In this document: in pieces, positions 50,157-58,330 of the stretch
Layout: each line of letters begins with the position of its first letter
Numbering within the stretch: the first letter of the stretch is position 1
Assembly: GCF_003576455.2 (NCBI RefSeq)
Contig: NZ_CP032869.1
Coordinates: forward strand, 620,001 to 684,000
Direction of reading: 5' to 3'
DNA: 64,000 nucleotides
From: Mucilaginibacter celer
GTDB taxonomy: Bacteria; Bacteroidota; Bacteroidia; Sphingobacteriales; Sphingobacteriaceae
The notes under the pieces: generated by a model
Database searches by the model: none
Told to the model about the DNA's origin: nothing
What the model saw: the letters and a program-made list of their open reading frames with translations, nothing else
Made by a program: the position numbers and the translations under genes

Positions 50157-52633
50157 AGCTGTTGTGTTATTGGGTTAAGCGAATTGTTTTTTAGGTCTTT
50201 GAGCAAGGCTTCGATGCCTTTTTCGACACTGCCGTATTTTTGGGCGTATTCCTCCACCAGCACCCGTTCCCGGCCTTCTGTGGTATATGCCCAGTATTCC
50301 TCGGGGGACAGTTCGTTTTTAAAAACTTTCATGACCTGCCCGCCGAGGTCGATGTAGACCTCCCGGTTGTCTTTATTGACCGACAGTACCTGCGTTTTTC
50401 CTTTATCCGGCATGCCCAGCACGTCCTGGAGCTTGTCGAACTTGTTAATGAAACCGCGCATGTCCATCAGGATCTTGATATGCGCGTTATTGATAATGGC
50501 ATCTTTGATAATAGGGGAGCTGATCAGGTCGTCGAGTTCCTGGGTGACCACGTTGGGGATGCCGTTGAACTTCCGCATGGTCTTAAAGGCATACTGGATA
50601 AAGCCCGCCATGCCGGAATTGGCAATGGCTTTCCAGGCTTCGTCTATGGTCAGCACTTTCCGGATGCCTTTCAGCTTGCGCATTTTGGAGAGGAACATTT
50701 CCATGGTCAGTAAGGTCGCTACCGGGAAGAGAATGGGATGGTCCTTGATCGAATCCAGCTCGATCACGACGAAGCGCTGCTCCAGCAAGTTGAGGTTTTC
50801 CGATGCGTTCAGCAGGTAGTCGAATTCGCCGCCCCGGTAATAAGGGCGCAATACGTACAGGAAATTGTCGATATCGAAATCCTTGTCCTTTACGTTCTGG
50901 TCCCTCAACGTTTTCCGGTAGCCGCTTTCCAGGTAATCATAAAAAGTGTCAAAGCAGGCGAAAATATCAGGGTGCTGCTGCAGGTATTGGTAATAACCCT
51001 GCAGGGCGTTCGAAAGCGCGACATATTCGCTGCGGATGAAGCTTTCATTTTCCTGTTTCCAGAGCGTGACCAGCAGGGCTTTCAGGGTTTCTTTTTTTTC
51101 GGTATCGAGCAATTGACCTTCGGGCAAATGGAAAGGGTTGAACCGGATCGGGTGATCTTCTTCATACGTGAAATAATAACCGCCAACCAGGCTGCAAAGC
51201 CCTTTGTAGCTGCCGCCGATATCCACGGTCACGCAATGTGCGCCCTGGTCATAAAGCGTGCGGAGGATATGGTTGACCGTCATGCTCTTTCCGCCGCCCG
51301 AGGTGCCGCAGACCAGCATGCCCATGTTGGAGGTGATACCTGCCTTTCGCGGCGCGTCGAAGAGATCGATAAAGACCGGTTTGCTGCTCAGCCTGTCGCA
51401 GAACCGGATACCCTGATCAGGAGGGTCGCTGCGGTAATTGCTCTCCAGGTTGAGGAAACAGGTGCCCTGCTCCAGGAAAGTATCAAAAGTGTCGTTCATC
51501 GGGAAGTCGGCGGCGTTGCCCGGGATCCCTGCCCACCAGATCTGCGCGGCACCGTCGGATTCCAGCCTGCTGCTCGCACCGATCTGCGCCATGGAAGATC
51601 CCACCCTGTTTTTGATGTCCTGTAGTTCCGCTTTGCTGTCCGTCCAGGCCAGTACATTGAAATGAGCCCTGACCGGTAGCCGCTGCTGGCCGATAGCTTC
51701 GTTCAGAAAAGCGTCGGTAGCATCGCGCCCTATAGCGTTTTCCCTGCTGTAGGCCGACAGGGACTGCAGCCTGAGCTTCCTGGCTTCCAGCTGTTTCAGC
51801 GTTTTCGCCGGATCCCCTGTAAACAGGTATTGGTTGTAGATGTGGTTGCAGTCCAGCAGCAGGTTGAGCTGTGTCGCGAAGCCGACCGGGAATTTTGTTT
51901 TATCGGTACCGTATTTATCATAATTGATCCTGCTGCCACATAGGCCCGGCAGGTCTTCGGCATCGGCAAGGGTAAACAATAGGGCATGCTGGTCACCGAT
52001 CTGCAGCCTGTCCTTCAGATGCACATCTTTAATGATGGGCTTTTCGTCCGGACCGGTCAGGAAGCAATATTGCTCCAGCAGGCCGGCCTTTAAACGGGTG
52101 CCGGTGATCTGCTCATCGTTGAGCCGTTCAAGCCTGAGGAAACCGCTGTCGGACAGGATCCGTTCGAACTGTCCCGCCTTTTCCAGGAATTCCGGAAGCA
52201 TCCGTTCGTCGGTCACCTGTTTAGGGGAGATGTTCTTACGCATGATCCCCGAAAAAGCCGTACTGGCCTGTTTGCGGTCCGCTGCCTTTTGGGTCAGCAT
52301 GAGGTAGCAGGTATGACCGGGAAAAGAACGGCCGCTGAAATGCCTGTTCGCTGCTTCCGTCAGGAAATTTGCGGGAAGGCCCTGCTCGCCTTGATAGGTT
52401 TTCCGGACAAAGATGTCCTGCTTGTGCAGGATACAGTTCCGGGGCAGGAGCCTGACCGCCTTGATCCAGGCCTGGTGGTAGGTTTCGTAATCGTCTTCCG
52501 AAAGCGTGAAGATCTCGGGCAGGGAAAGCTCGTAGGCTATGGTCAGGTCCCCGTACATGGATACCATGCAGCCGTGTTCGACTTTGAAGATCGGGAAAAC
52601 CTGTTCTGCGCTGCTGAATATGGCCATGATCAA
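50153..52633 (-). CDS. traG: Conjugation system ATPase TraG (VirB4-like)
   Basis: 826 residues (an inner start MAIFSSAEQ at 52627 is equally possible). Walker A GMLVCGTSGGGKSMTVNH at about 435-452, DIGGSYKGLCSLVGGYYFTY after it, and Walker B KVLTIDEAWKAI near 660, followed by TQELDDLISSPIIKDAIINN, are diagnostic of the TraG/VirB4 ATPase family of Bacteroidota conjugative elements, which powers pilus or channel assembly at the inner membrane. The start overlaps the TraF-like gene by 4 bases. Length is normal. Confidence 0.95.
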   Translation of the reverse strand: MIMAIFSSAEQVFPIFKVEHGCMVSMYGDLTIAYELSLPEIFTLSEDDYETYHQAWIKAVRLLPRNCILHKQDIFVRKTYQGEQGLPANFLTEAANRHFSGRSFPGHTCYLMLTQKAADRKQASTAFSGIMRKNISPKQVTDERMLPEFLEKAGQFERILSDSGFLRLERLNDEQITGTRLKAGLLEQYCFLTGPDEKPIIKDVHLKDRLQIGDQHALLFTLADAEDLPGLCGSRINYDKYGTDKTKFPVGFATQLNLLLDCNHIYNQYLFTGDPAKTLKQLEARKLRLQSLSAYSRENAIGRDATDAFLNEAIGQQRLPVRAHFNVLAWTDSKAELQDIKNRVGSSMAQIGASSRLESDGAAQIWWAGIPGNAADFPMNDTFDTFLEQGTCFLNLESNYRSDPPDQGIRFCDRLSSKPVFIDLFDAPRKAGITSNMGMLVCGTSGGGKSMTVNHILRTLYDQGAHCVTVDIGGSYKGLCSLVGGYYFTYEEDHPIRFNPFHLPEGQLLDTEKKETLKALLVTLWKQENESFIRSEYVALSNALQGYYQYLQQHPDIFACFDTFYDYLESGYRKTLRDQNVKDKDFDIDNFLYVLRPYYRGGEFDYLLNASENLNLLEQRFVVIELDSIKDHPILFPVATLLTMEMFLSKMRKLKGIRKVLTIDEAWKAIANSGMAGFIQYAFKTMRKFNGIPNVVTQELDDLISSPIIKDAIINNAHIKILMDMRGFINKFDKLQDVLGMPDKGKTQVLSVNKDNREVYIDLGGQVMKVFKNELSPEEYWAYTTEGRERVLVEEYAQKYGSVEKGIEALLKDLKNNSLNPITQQL

Positions 52634-52944
52634 CGTGATAAATGATTAAACAATTTTCTGGAACGGAATTTCAGATACCCGGGCAGGTAGCGCCTGGCGG
52701 CACGCTTCATGAGCCCGAACTCCCCGTAACGGTGGCTCAGGCGGTAAACCTGCATAAACAATGCGCTGCCCAGGGCTGCGATGACCAGTACACAAAGTAA
52801 AACCGGGATACCGGCAATGTAAAGCACGGCGAAGAGTACCAGCAGGCAAACCAGGCCCCCGCCGAGGTAACCGATATACTGGGCTTTCAGCCCTTTGAAT
52901 TCGATAGGGCGGTTAATGCCCTTGTTGATCTGATAGATTGCCAT
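52630..52944 (-). CDS. traF: TraF-like (DUF4133) membrane protein
   Basis: 104 residues. MAIYQINKGINRPIEFKGL at the start is the signature of DUF4133, with two adjoining TM helices (YIGYLGGGLVCLLVLFAVLY and VLLCVLVIAALGSALFM) and a basic C-terminus. It is the VirB3-like partner of TraG and is coupled to it by overlap. 45 bases separate it from the upstream TraE gene. Confidence 0.9.
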   Translation of the reverse strand: MAIYQINKGINRPIEFKGLKAQYIGYLGGGLVCLLVLFAVLYIAGIPVLLCVLVIAALGSALFMQVYRLSHRYGEFGLMKRAARRYLPGYLKFRSRKLFNHLSR

Positions 52945-52989
52945 AATTTTATGAATTGTTTTAGACCAGTTGTTGTATCATTACTGGGC

Positions 52990-53334
52990 TCAGACCCCGA
53001 AAAATGATTTGAGCACGGTAGCGACCACGACCAGAAAAATGCAGCTGCCGAACCAGCTGGAGGCCACTTTACCGGTGTCGTGCTCACCGTCATTCCATTT
53101 TTTGAATACCTTGATCGCCCCCACAAGACCTACGATCGCCCCGATCGCGTACATCAGGTTGGTGCCGGTATCGAAATAGCTTTTCACTTGTGTGGTAGCC
53201 TCGTTGATCCCCGCGTTACCATCCTGAGCGGATGCATCCCGGATGGTAAGAATAATAAGGCTAATGAGGGCCGTTACTGCTTTGAAAAGTTTTGTCCTTC
53301 GCAGGGAAATGGATTTTAAGATGTTCGTTTTCAT
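52990..53334 (-). CDS. traE: TraE-like (DUF4134) membrane protein
   Basis: 114 residues. A signal-like first helix (AVTALISLIILTI) is cleaved near ASAQ, then AIGAIVGLVGAIKVFKKWNDGEHDTGK and a last helix, the pattern of DUF4134, the VirB2-like pilin candidate of Bacteroides systems. It overlaps the preceding gene by 4 bases. Confidence 0.9.
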   Translation of the reverse strand: MKTNILKSISLRRTKLFKAVTALISLIILTIRDASAQDGNAGINEATTQVKSYFDTGTNLMYAIGAIVGLVGAIKVFKKWNDGEHDTGKVASSWFGSCIFLVVVATVLKSFFGV

Positions 53335-53936
53335 GTGGTTTGCAGTTTATCTTCGTTCAACCATAGTGTTTTTAGTTCCTGTTCGTTAAGGGGAAAGGGG
53401 AGCTCTGCCACGCCCTCGCTCAGGAGGTAGTCGTTGACCAGCTGTTCCGCAGCAGAACCGGCCAGTTCCGGGTATTTTCCGACGATCAGCCGGAAAAGCA
53501 GCTCAAAATTTTCTTTGGGTTCCCCGGATTCGTTGACGACCCTGACCAATGTTTTTACTTCAGCGATCATCCCGGAATAAGCCTCAGGCAGTTCAATGTC
53601 CGATGTGGGAGTGCCGGAAGGTGATGATGACGATGGATCTTCGTCTGCGCCCTCAGCGGGCCCGAAAACCAGTTCGTCCTGGGGGACATAATCCACATCG
53701 TCTGTCCGGGTCGGGCCCACGATACTGTAATCCGGCAAAGGAAGGTCCCCGGCAGAAAGATTGGTATGGGGGCGGGTTCTGCCCCGGAGCCTGTTGAAAA
53801 GGTTGCGGAGCCCGGTCTTGTAGAAAGTCAGCCCGATGATGGCATAATAGATGGCGGCCGTCAGTAATACGCCGGTGCCATAGGTTGCCCATGAGATTTG
53901 GTGAAACATAAGCGGTAGTTTTGACCGCAGCCCCAT
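53331..53936 (-). CDS. First gene of the tra operon, one-TM protein in the TraD position
   Basis: 201 residues from 53936, or 192 from MFHQISWATYG (53909), the latter fitting better because the TM helix (TGVLLTAAIYYAIIGLTFY) would then sit at the usual distance. After the helix come a basic patch (NLFNRLRGRTRP), an acidic low-complexity linker with SSSSPSG and a helical C-terminal domain. The form matches proteins that precede TraE in related elements, but sequence conservation is too low for a firm name. It overlaps TraE by 4 bases. Confidence 0.62.
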   Translation of the reverse strand: MGLRSKLPLMFHQISWATYGTGVLLTAAIYYAIIGLTFYKTGLRNLFNRLRGRTRPHTNLSAGDLPLPDYSIVGPTRTDDVDYVPQDELVFGPAEGADEDPSSSSPSGTPTSDIELPEAYSGMIAEVKTLVRVVNESGEPKENFELLFRLIVGKYPELAGSAAEQLVNDYLLSEGVAELPFPLNEQELKTLWLNEDKLQTT

Positions 53937-53956
53937 TGCTGCGGCGGCGATACAAA

Positions 53957-54006
53957 ACTCCCAAAGCGGACTCCCAAAATGCTCCGAGGTACTCCGACTC
54001 GGAGTA
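53957..54006. repeat. GGAGT-type repeats and palindrome upstream of the tra operon
   Basis: ACTCCCAAA occurs twice (53957 and 53970 region), followed by GCTCCGAGG and by the palindrome TACTCCGA-C-TCGGAGTA (53990-54006, perfect 8-bp arms). Seen from the minus strand this is a row of GGAGT cores within 50 bases upstream of the first tra gene, arranged like operator sites. The rest of the stretch up to 54225 holds nothing I can assign. Confidence 0.5.
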
Positions 54007-54225
54007 GGACTATTTTTTAAGCTGTTGGAAAAATGGGCTAAGATTAGGTAGCAGATATGGTCAGGAGGGGACTACGAAGGAGGGGGGGCTATGTCATTAG
54101 CCGGTATGGATCAGCGCTTTTTTGTAAATGGTGCGCCTGACCAATTCCTGATGTTCCTGCCTGGCAATTTTCTCAATTTTTAAGACTGGTTACTGCGGCG
54201 TGTCGGTAATGGGGTGGGTAAAAAA

Positions 54226-54459
54226 TTATTTGAAATCTGTAAAAAAGTCTTTTCCATCAATATCAAGCGCATCAAAAATGAGCAGCATATAGTCTATCGG
54301 AAAATCAGTGGTACCCTCTTCTATGGCGCTGAGCACGGAGGTGGAGATACCGGTACGTTCTGCTAATTGTTCCAGGCTCATCACACGGTATGCCCGCTCG
54401 AGTACCAGTTTACGACCAAACTGTATACGGGCCTCCCGGGCTTTTGCTTTGTCATCCAT
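54226..54459 (-). CDS. Small XRE-family regulator at the tra operon edge
   Basis: 77 residues. QFGRKLVLERAYRVMSLEQL then AERTGISTSVLSAIEEG forms a Cro/C1-type helix-turn-helix; IDYMLLIFDALDIDGKDFF completes the five-helix domain. It has its own promoter with a palindromic site overlapping the -33 element. It is a likely regulator of the conjugation genes 290 bases downstream or of itself. Confidence 0.8.
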   Translation of the reverse strand: MDDKAKAREARIQFGRKLVLERAYRVMSLEQLAERTGISTSVLSAIEEGTTDFPIDYMLLIFDALDIDGKDFFTDFK

Positions 54460-54481
54460 AGGTAGGGGGATTAATTCGCGG

Positions 54482-54523
54482 CAAAGATATAGGGTTAATC
54501 TTTTTTTACAACCTGTAGTTGTA
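54482..54523 (-). promoter_or_regulatory. Promoter with operator for the XRE gene
   Basis: On the minus strand TTG (54511-54509) and TATCTTTG (54489-54482) are 19 nt apart, a textbook Bacteroidota promoter. The inverted repeat TACAAC-CTGTA-GTTGTA (54507-54523) covers the -33 element and would allow autorepression. The ATG at 54459 lies 22 bases downstream. Confidence 0.75.
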
Positions 54524-54633
54524 TTTTGTGGGTTGGATGGGGTCCTTGTATTTGTATTGAAAGACAGCCTGTCTCATTTTATAATTAAACGTTTTTGGAA
54601 TAATGCCGTTTAAATACACGAGGAGCGCTACGC

Positions 54634-54906
54634 ATGAGCAGACGACCAGATGGAATACCCGAATTTACTTTGAGAAAACAACAGTTCACAGCCCGGTTGT
54701 CTATGCATGATGAAGCGTACCGGGCAGTTCTGCACAACTACCGGTGCGGCACGCTTGCGGATTGCTTTGATATCGTCATTGCCCACAACAGTTTCGGCCT
54801 GCCATGTTTCCGGTTGAAAATAAAACCCGGTTTTATTTTACCGGCAGAAGTACGGCCGCTTGCTTTGGTGCTCTTTAAAGAATGCCTTGGGACATTCGCG
54901 TTTTAG
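54634..54906 (+). CDS. Hypothetical small protein
   Basis: 90 residues from ATG 54634 with purine-rich GAGGAGC just upstream. Cytoplasmic, no membrane segment; contains RLSMHDEAYRAVLHNYRCG and GFILPAEVRPLALVLF. I do not recognise the family. It is divergent from the XRE gene and could be controlled by it. It may mark the right edge of the conjugative element, because the following genes are of ordinary chromosomal type. Confidence 0.55.
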   Translation: MSRRPDGIPEFTLRKQQFTARLSMHDEAYRAVLHNYRCGTLADCFDIVIAHNSFGLPCFRLKIKPGFILPAEVRPLALVLFKECLGTFAF

Positions 54907-54967
54907 CGCCTTGCTAAGGACGCGGTTATGACCACCCTGTTATGATTGCCCGTCCGGTTGCCGTCGG

Positions 54968-55906
54968 TTATTTTTGATCACCGAGCCAGTCCTGTATTGC
55001 CTTCACCGTATCCTGGTAAAATACTTTGTAGGTCTCTTCCGTGACGTACCCGATATGTGAAGTCGCCAAAACATTAGGCAAACTGCGGAAAGGGTGATCG
55101 GAAGGCAAAGGTTCGGTGTCGAACACGTCCAGCGCCGCTCCCGCGATTGCCCCGGACTGTAATACGGCCAACAATGCTTTTTCATCTACCAATGGGCCCC
55201 GGCTGGTATTGACCAGGAATGCCGACGGTTTCATCAGCTTCAGCTCCGGTTCAGCAACAGTATGCCTCGAGCGCTCGCTTAAGACCAGGTGTAAGGTCAC
55301 GATGTCGGCTTCTTTAAATAATCTTTCTTTGGACACCAGTTCGGCTCCTGCACGATGGGCCTTCTCCTCGGTGAGGTTCTCGCTCCAGGCGATCACTTTC
55401 ATTTCAAATGCTTTGGCAAACCTGGCCATTTTAGCGCCGATCCTGCCCAGGCCGACGATCCCCAGTGTTTTTCCTTTCAGGTCGATGCCGACGGTGGTTT
55501 GCCATCCGCCTTCCCTGAAATTGCGGGATTCTGCCGGGATGTGCCTTAATAGGGCCATCAGCAATGCCCAGGTCAGTTCCGGTGCCCCGCTTTCTACATA
55601 GCCGGTATGGCTGACGCTGATGCCCAGTTCGGCCGCAGCTTTGGTGTCAATAGAGGCATTGCGTGTGCCCGTAGAAATGATCAGCCTGAGTTTCGGCAGC
55701 CGTTTCAACACGTGTTCCGGCAGGGGCGTCCTTTCACGCATGACACACAGGACCTCAAATGGTGCCAGCCTGTTAACGAGTTCGTCCGGGTCGCTGATAT
55801 GATCACTGAAGACGGTGACTTCCGCATTTTCACGGACTGCCGACCAGTCGGCGGATTGGAAAGCAACTTGTTGATAATCATCTAAAACGGCGATCTGAGG
55901 TTTCAT
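54968..55906 (-). CDS. D-2-hydroxyacid dehydrogenase (NAD-dependent)
   Basis: 312 residues starting at MKPQIAVLDDYQ (55906), just after a perfect promoter; an upstream ATG at 55999 lies ahead of that promoter and is rejected. The Rossmann fold is shown by TLGIVGLGRIGAKMARFAK (about 142-160). Catalytic signatures are VNTSRGPLVDEKAL (substrate/NAD loop with Arg), DVFDTEPLP (Glu) and ATSHIGYVT (His). This is the SerA/D-lactate dehydrogenase superfamily; the substrate cannot be told. It appears monocistronic. Confidence 0.9.
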   Translation of the reverse strand: MKPQIAVLDDYQQVAFQSADWSAVRENAEVTVFSDHISDPDELVNRLAPFEVLCVMRERTPLPEHVLKRLPKLRLIISTGTRNASIDTKAAAELGISVSHTGYVESGAPELTWALLMALLRHIPAESRNFREGGWQTTVGIDLKGKTLGIVGLGRIGAKMARFAKAFEMKVIAWSENLTEEKAHRAGAELVSKERLFKEADIVTLHLVLSERSRHTVAEPELKLMKPSAFLVNTSRGPLVDEKALLAVLQSGAIAGAALDVFDTEPLPSDHPFRSLPNVLATSHIGYVTEETYKVFYQDTVKAIQDWLGDQK

Positions 55907-55924
55907 GATAGGGGAATTTTGTCG

Positions 55925-55954
55925 CAAACTTAATTTTTTTGATAAAATTTTCAA
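55925..55954 (-). promoter_or_regulatory. Promoter of the hydroxyacid dehydrogenase gene
   Basis: On the minus strand TTG (55954-55952), 19 nt, then TAAGTTTG (55932-55925): an exact match to the Bacteroidota -33/-7 consensus, ending 18 bases before the ATG at 55906. This fixes the choice of the inner start. Confidence 0.8.
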
Positions 55955-56057
55955 GATTAAATGAGTGGTGCCGGGTACTTCAGTGAGGTTTTTCCACACA
56001 ACCGGATTGTTTTAAAATATTTTTGCGCAGCGTCTGCAAGATTAATATTTTACCCCG

Positions 56058-56636
56058 ATGATGATCGAACCTATCTGCCTGGAGCACGAACATTGGCAAG
56101 TCCACCCTTTCGGGCCCCGGGAACTCAACCGGCACGACGCGCTGGCCCGGGAAATTTACCAGTTGCTTTCTGATCAGCAAACCCTACGTTTCCTGCCCGG
56201 GAAAAGGCTCAGATCTGTCGCGGATGCGGAAGACTGGTTGAAAATGTCCATCCTGAATTTTCATTGCGGTAAGAGCTATACTCATTTAATTACGGAAAAA
56301 AACAGCGGCCTGCTGACGGGCGTCATCGATATTATTCCGCCGGCCACGTCCAGGAAACATTATGTGCTGGAGCAATACCCTTATTTTATAGAGTTTTACC
56401 TCAGGAGGGAAGCCGCTGGTCAAAACCTGATGAGCTCCCTTTTGCCCCTGGCTTTAAAAGCATTGGCTCAGCAGGACATCGGGCAGTTAGCCGCTGTGAT
56501 CAACCGCCGGAACCATGCCGCGCGGAAAGTATTGGAAAACAGTGGTTTTATTTACCGGGCTCCTTTCGACGCTCTGCAGGATCTGTACCTGGCTGAAACA
56601 GGTCACGACCTGGCGGACATCCGCAGGGCCGGCTGA
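56058..56636 (+). CDS. GNAT-family acetyltransferase
   Basis: 192 residues. RLRSVADAEDWLKMSI then a strand HLITEKNSGLLTGVIDIIPP, FIEFYLRREAAGQNLMSSLL (acetyl-CoA loop, with ..R..AAGQNLM in place of the R/QxxGxG/A consensus) and RNHAARKVLENSGFI (motif B end) make the usual RimJ-like GNAT order. Substrate unknown. It is divergent from the dehydrogenase gene; TATTTTTG near 56024 may be its -7 element. Confidence 0.8.
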   Translation: MMIEPICLEHEHWQVHPFGPRELNRHDALAREIYQLLSDQQTLRFLPGKRLRSVADAEDWLKMSILNFHCGKSYTHLITEKNSGLLTGVIDIIPPATSRKHYVLEQYPYFIEFYLRREAAGQNLMSSLLPLALKALAQQDIGQLAAVINRRNHAARKVLENSGFIYRAPFDALQDLYLAETGHDLADIRRAG

Positions 56637-56800
56637 ACATGGAACGACCAGAGGTATTCCATGGCATAAGGTCTGCGGGAAAGTGCTCACTGTAAAAACG
56701 GAACCGTATATTAAGCTAAGCATCCGGTAAGGAATTTAACGTTTCGGGAAAAGGCTTTTGCCCCGTAGGTTACAGGGAGGGTACCAATAAGATTAACCAT

Positions 56801-57535
56801 TCAGTTCAATGCATTTAGTCCCAACCCGGCGTCGCGGTAATACCGGTCACGGAGAACGGATGAACTGCCTAAATGGATCTCAAATTCATCGTTCGAAAAG
56901 GCATTGAGCAGCCGTTTAGCCGCTATCTGCTGGAATTCGGTGATGGTGGCGCTGCCCTGATCCGCCTGCGTCTCGTAATGGCGGGGGACCAGCATTTCAA
57001 ATACCTTGAGATGACTTGTCGCCAGCGCCTGCCGCAAACCCAGGGTATGCGCATGCAGGGCGATATTGATCGCGTCTTCTGGGCATTTCCGTTCCGTCGC
57101 GGGCCGGTAAGCGACATTGGAAATGACGTTCACCAGCGCCGGGTCCTGATTGGCCATCAGAACGGGTTTACATAATTCCCAGAACCGGACGATGGCGTAG
57201 TAACAAGCCTGTAGATCGGAAAGATGCTGTAGGAACGTAATATCTGCTTCGCTGTTAATCATGTCCGGATCATTGGTGCGGGTTGCGTTGATCAGCATAT
57301 TGAGATCCGGGTATTGGGTTTTGATGGTTTCCATAAGGGCTGTTACATCTTTTTCTACGGTAATGTCGCACAGGATACCGGTGGTGTTCTGTAAAGACCT
57401 GACCGCTTTTTCCAGCAGCAGCTGTTCATGGTCAAGGATGATCACCTTATTGTTTTCGGACAACAGTTCCGCGGCGGCCAGTCCGATCCCGGTACTTCCC
57501 CCGTTGATCAGGATAACGTAGTTGGATATATGCAT
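56801..57535 (-). CDS. Atypical SDR-fold protein
   Basis: 244 residues. The cofactor loop INGGSTGIGLAAAELL (10-25) and the strand MLINATRTND match short-chain dehydrogenases, but the S-Y-K catalytic set is not intact: after VNVISNVAYRPATE the place of YxxxK reads DAINIALHA. It may be a binding or regulatory protein, or use a displaced Tyr. It is divergently placed to an HxlR regulator and likely controlled by it. A cluster of short hydrophobic substitutions does not suggest frameshift damage. Confidence 0.75.
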   Translation of the reverse strand: MHISNYVILINGGSTGIGLAAAELLSENNKVIILDHEQLLLEKAVRSLQNTTGILCDITVEKDVTALMETIKTQYPDLNMLINATRTNDPDMINSEADITFLQHLSDLQACYYAIVRFWELCKPVLMANQDPALVNVISNVAYRPATERKCPEDAINIALHAHTLGLRQALATSHLKVFEMLVPRHYETQADQGSATITEFQQIAAKRLLNAFSNDEFEIHLGSSSVLRDRYYRDAGLGLNALN

Positions 57536-57735
57536 ATTTTCTAAATCAAGGTTTCTGATGAGCGCAAAGGACTCTGATGCGGATCACCGGGTATGCTACC
57601 TTGCAAAATTGATACCTTTCTGAACGACGCTGGTTAACAGTTGTTTAACAGGGCCGGTAAATTGCGGCCGCTACGATATTTCGGAAATCAGCGGGGCAGT
57701 GACGTCAAAAAGCGGCTTTTTACCCTCAAATTACT

Positions 57736-57800
57736 TTGTTAAGTATCTTTTGGTGTATATTTGTAACCAGTTGTCCGATAAGACTGCTTTTATTATCGGA
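57736..57800 (+). promoter_or_regulatory. Promoter and inverted repeat of the HxlR gene
   Basis: TTG (57736-57738) and TATATTTG (57756-57763) form a promoter with a slightly short 17-nt spacer. Just downstream is the inverted repeat TCCGATAA-N11-TTATCGGA (57774-57781/57793-57800), a likely binding site for the regulator itself. The 300 bases between 57535 and 57836 hold nothing else I can name. Confidence 0.6.
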
Positions 57801-57835
57801 TGATTATTTGATTAGTTTATTAAAAGGATATTCAT

Positions 57836-58276
57836 ATGGAAAATCACAGATCATTTTGCCCGCTGAATCTTATTGTGGAGATCCTCGGCGACAGATGGAG
57901 CCTTCTTATTCTTCGTGATATGATGTTTGAGGGCAAACGCAATTTCAGACAGTTGCTGCAGATGGAAGAAAACATCGGCTCCAGCGTGCTGACCGATCGC
58001 GTGAACGGGCTGGAACAGGCGGGGCTCATGACCAGGGTTCAGGATCCTACTCATAAGCAGAAGATCACCTATAGCCTGACCGAAAAAGGTATTGACCTGA
58101 TGCCTATGATCATCGAAGCGATGAAATGGAGCGTAAAATATGAGGCTGTCGACCGTGAAAAATACAAACCTGCTGTTGACCTGGTTCTGGCCGGTCCGGA
58201 GGCGCAGCGAAAACTGGCGCAGGAGCTGCTGCAGAAGCACGTTGGCAAGACGGTTGAAGAGCTGAATGAAGTATAA
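57836..58276 (+). CDS. HxlR-family transcriptional regulator
   Basis: 146 residues. MENHRSFCPLNLIVEILGDR starts the domain, with the conserved Cys9, then WSLLILRDMMFEGKRNF and the winged helix (SSVLTDRVNGLEQAGLM, then TRVQDPTHKQKITYSLTEKG). HxlR proteins respond to quinones, aldehydes or thiol stress through this cysteine. It is divergent from the SDR-fold gene. Confidence 0.9.
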   Translation: MENHRSFCPLNLIVEILGDRWSLLILRDMMFEGKRNFRQLLQMEENIGSSVLTDRVNGLEQAGLMTRVQDPTHKQKITYSLTEKGIDLMPMIIEAMKWSVKYEAVDREKYKPAVDLVLAGPEAQRKLAQELLQKHVGKTVEELNEV

Positions 58277-58278
58277 AT

Positions 58279-58316
58279 AACGAAAGCGGGAACCTGATCA
58301 GGTTCCCGCTTTCGTT
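58279..58316. terminator. Long perfect hairpin between convergent genes
   Basis: AACGAAAGCGGGAACCTGA and its complement form a 19-bp perfect palindrome; as a hairpin the arms are 58279-58295 and 58300-58316 with loop GATC, followed by TTTT on the + strand. It lies between the HxlR gene and the converging lpdA gene and serves both. Confidence 0.9.
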
Positions 58317-58330
58317 TTACCGGCCGGTTT

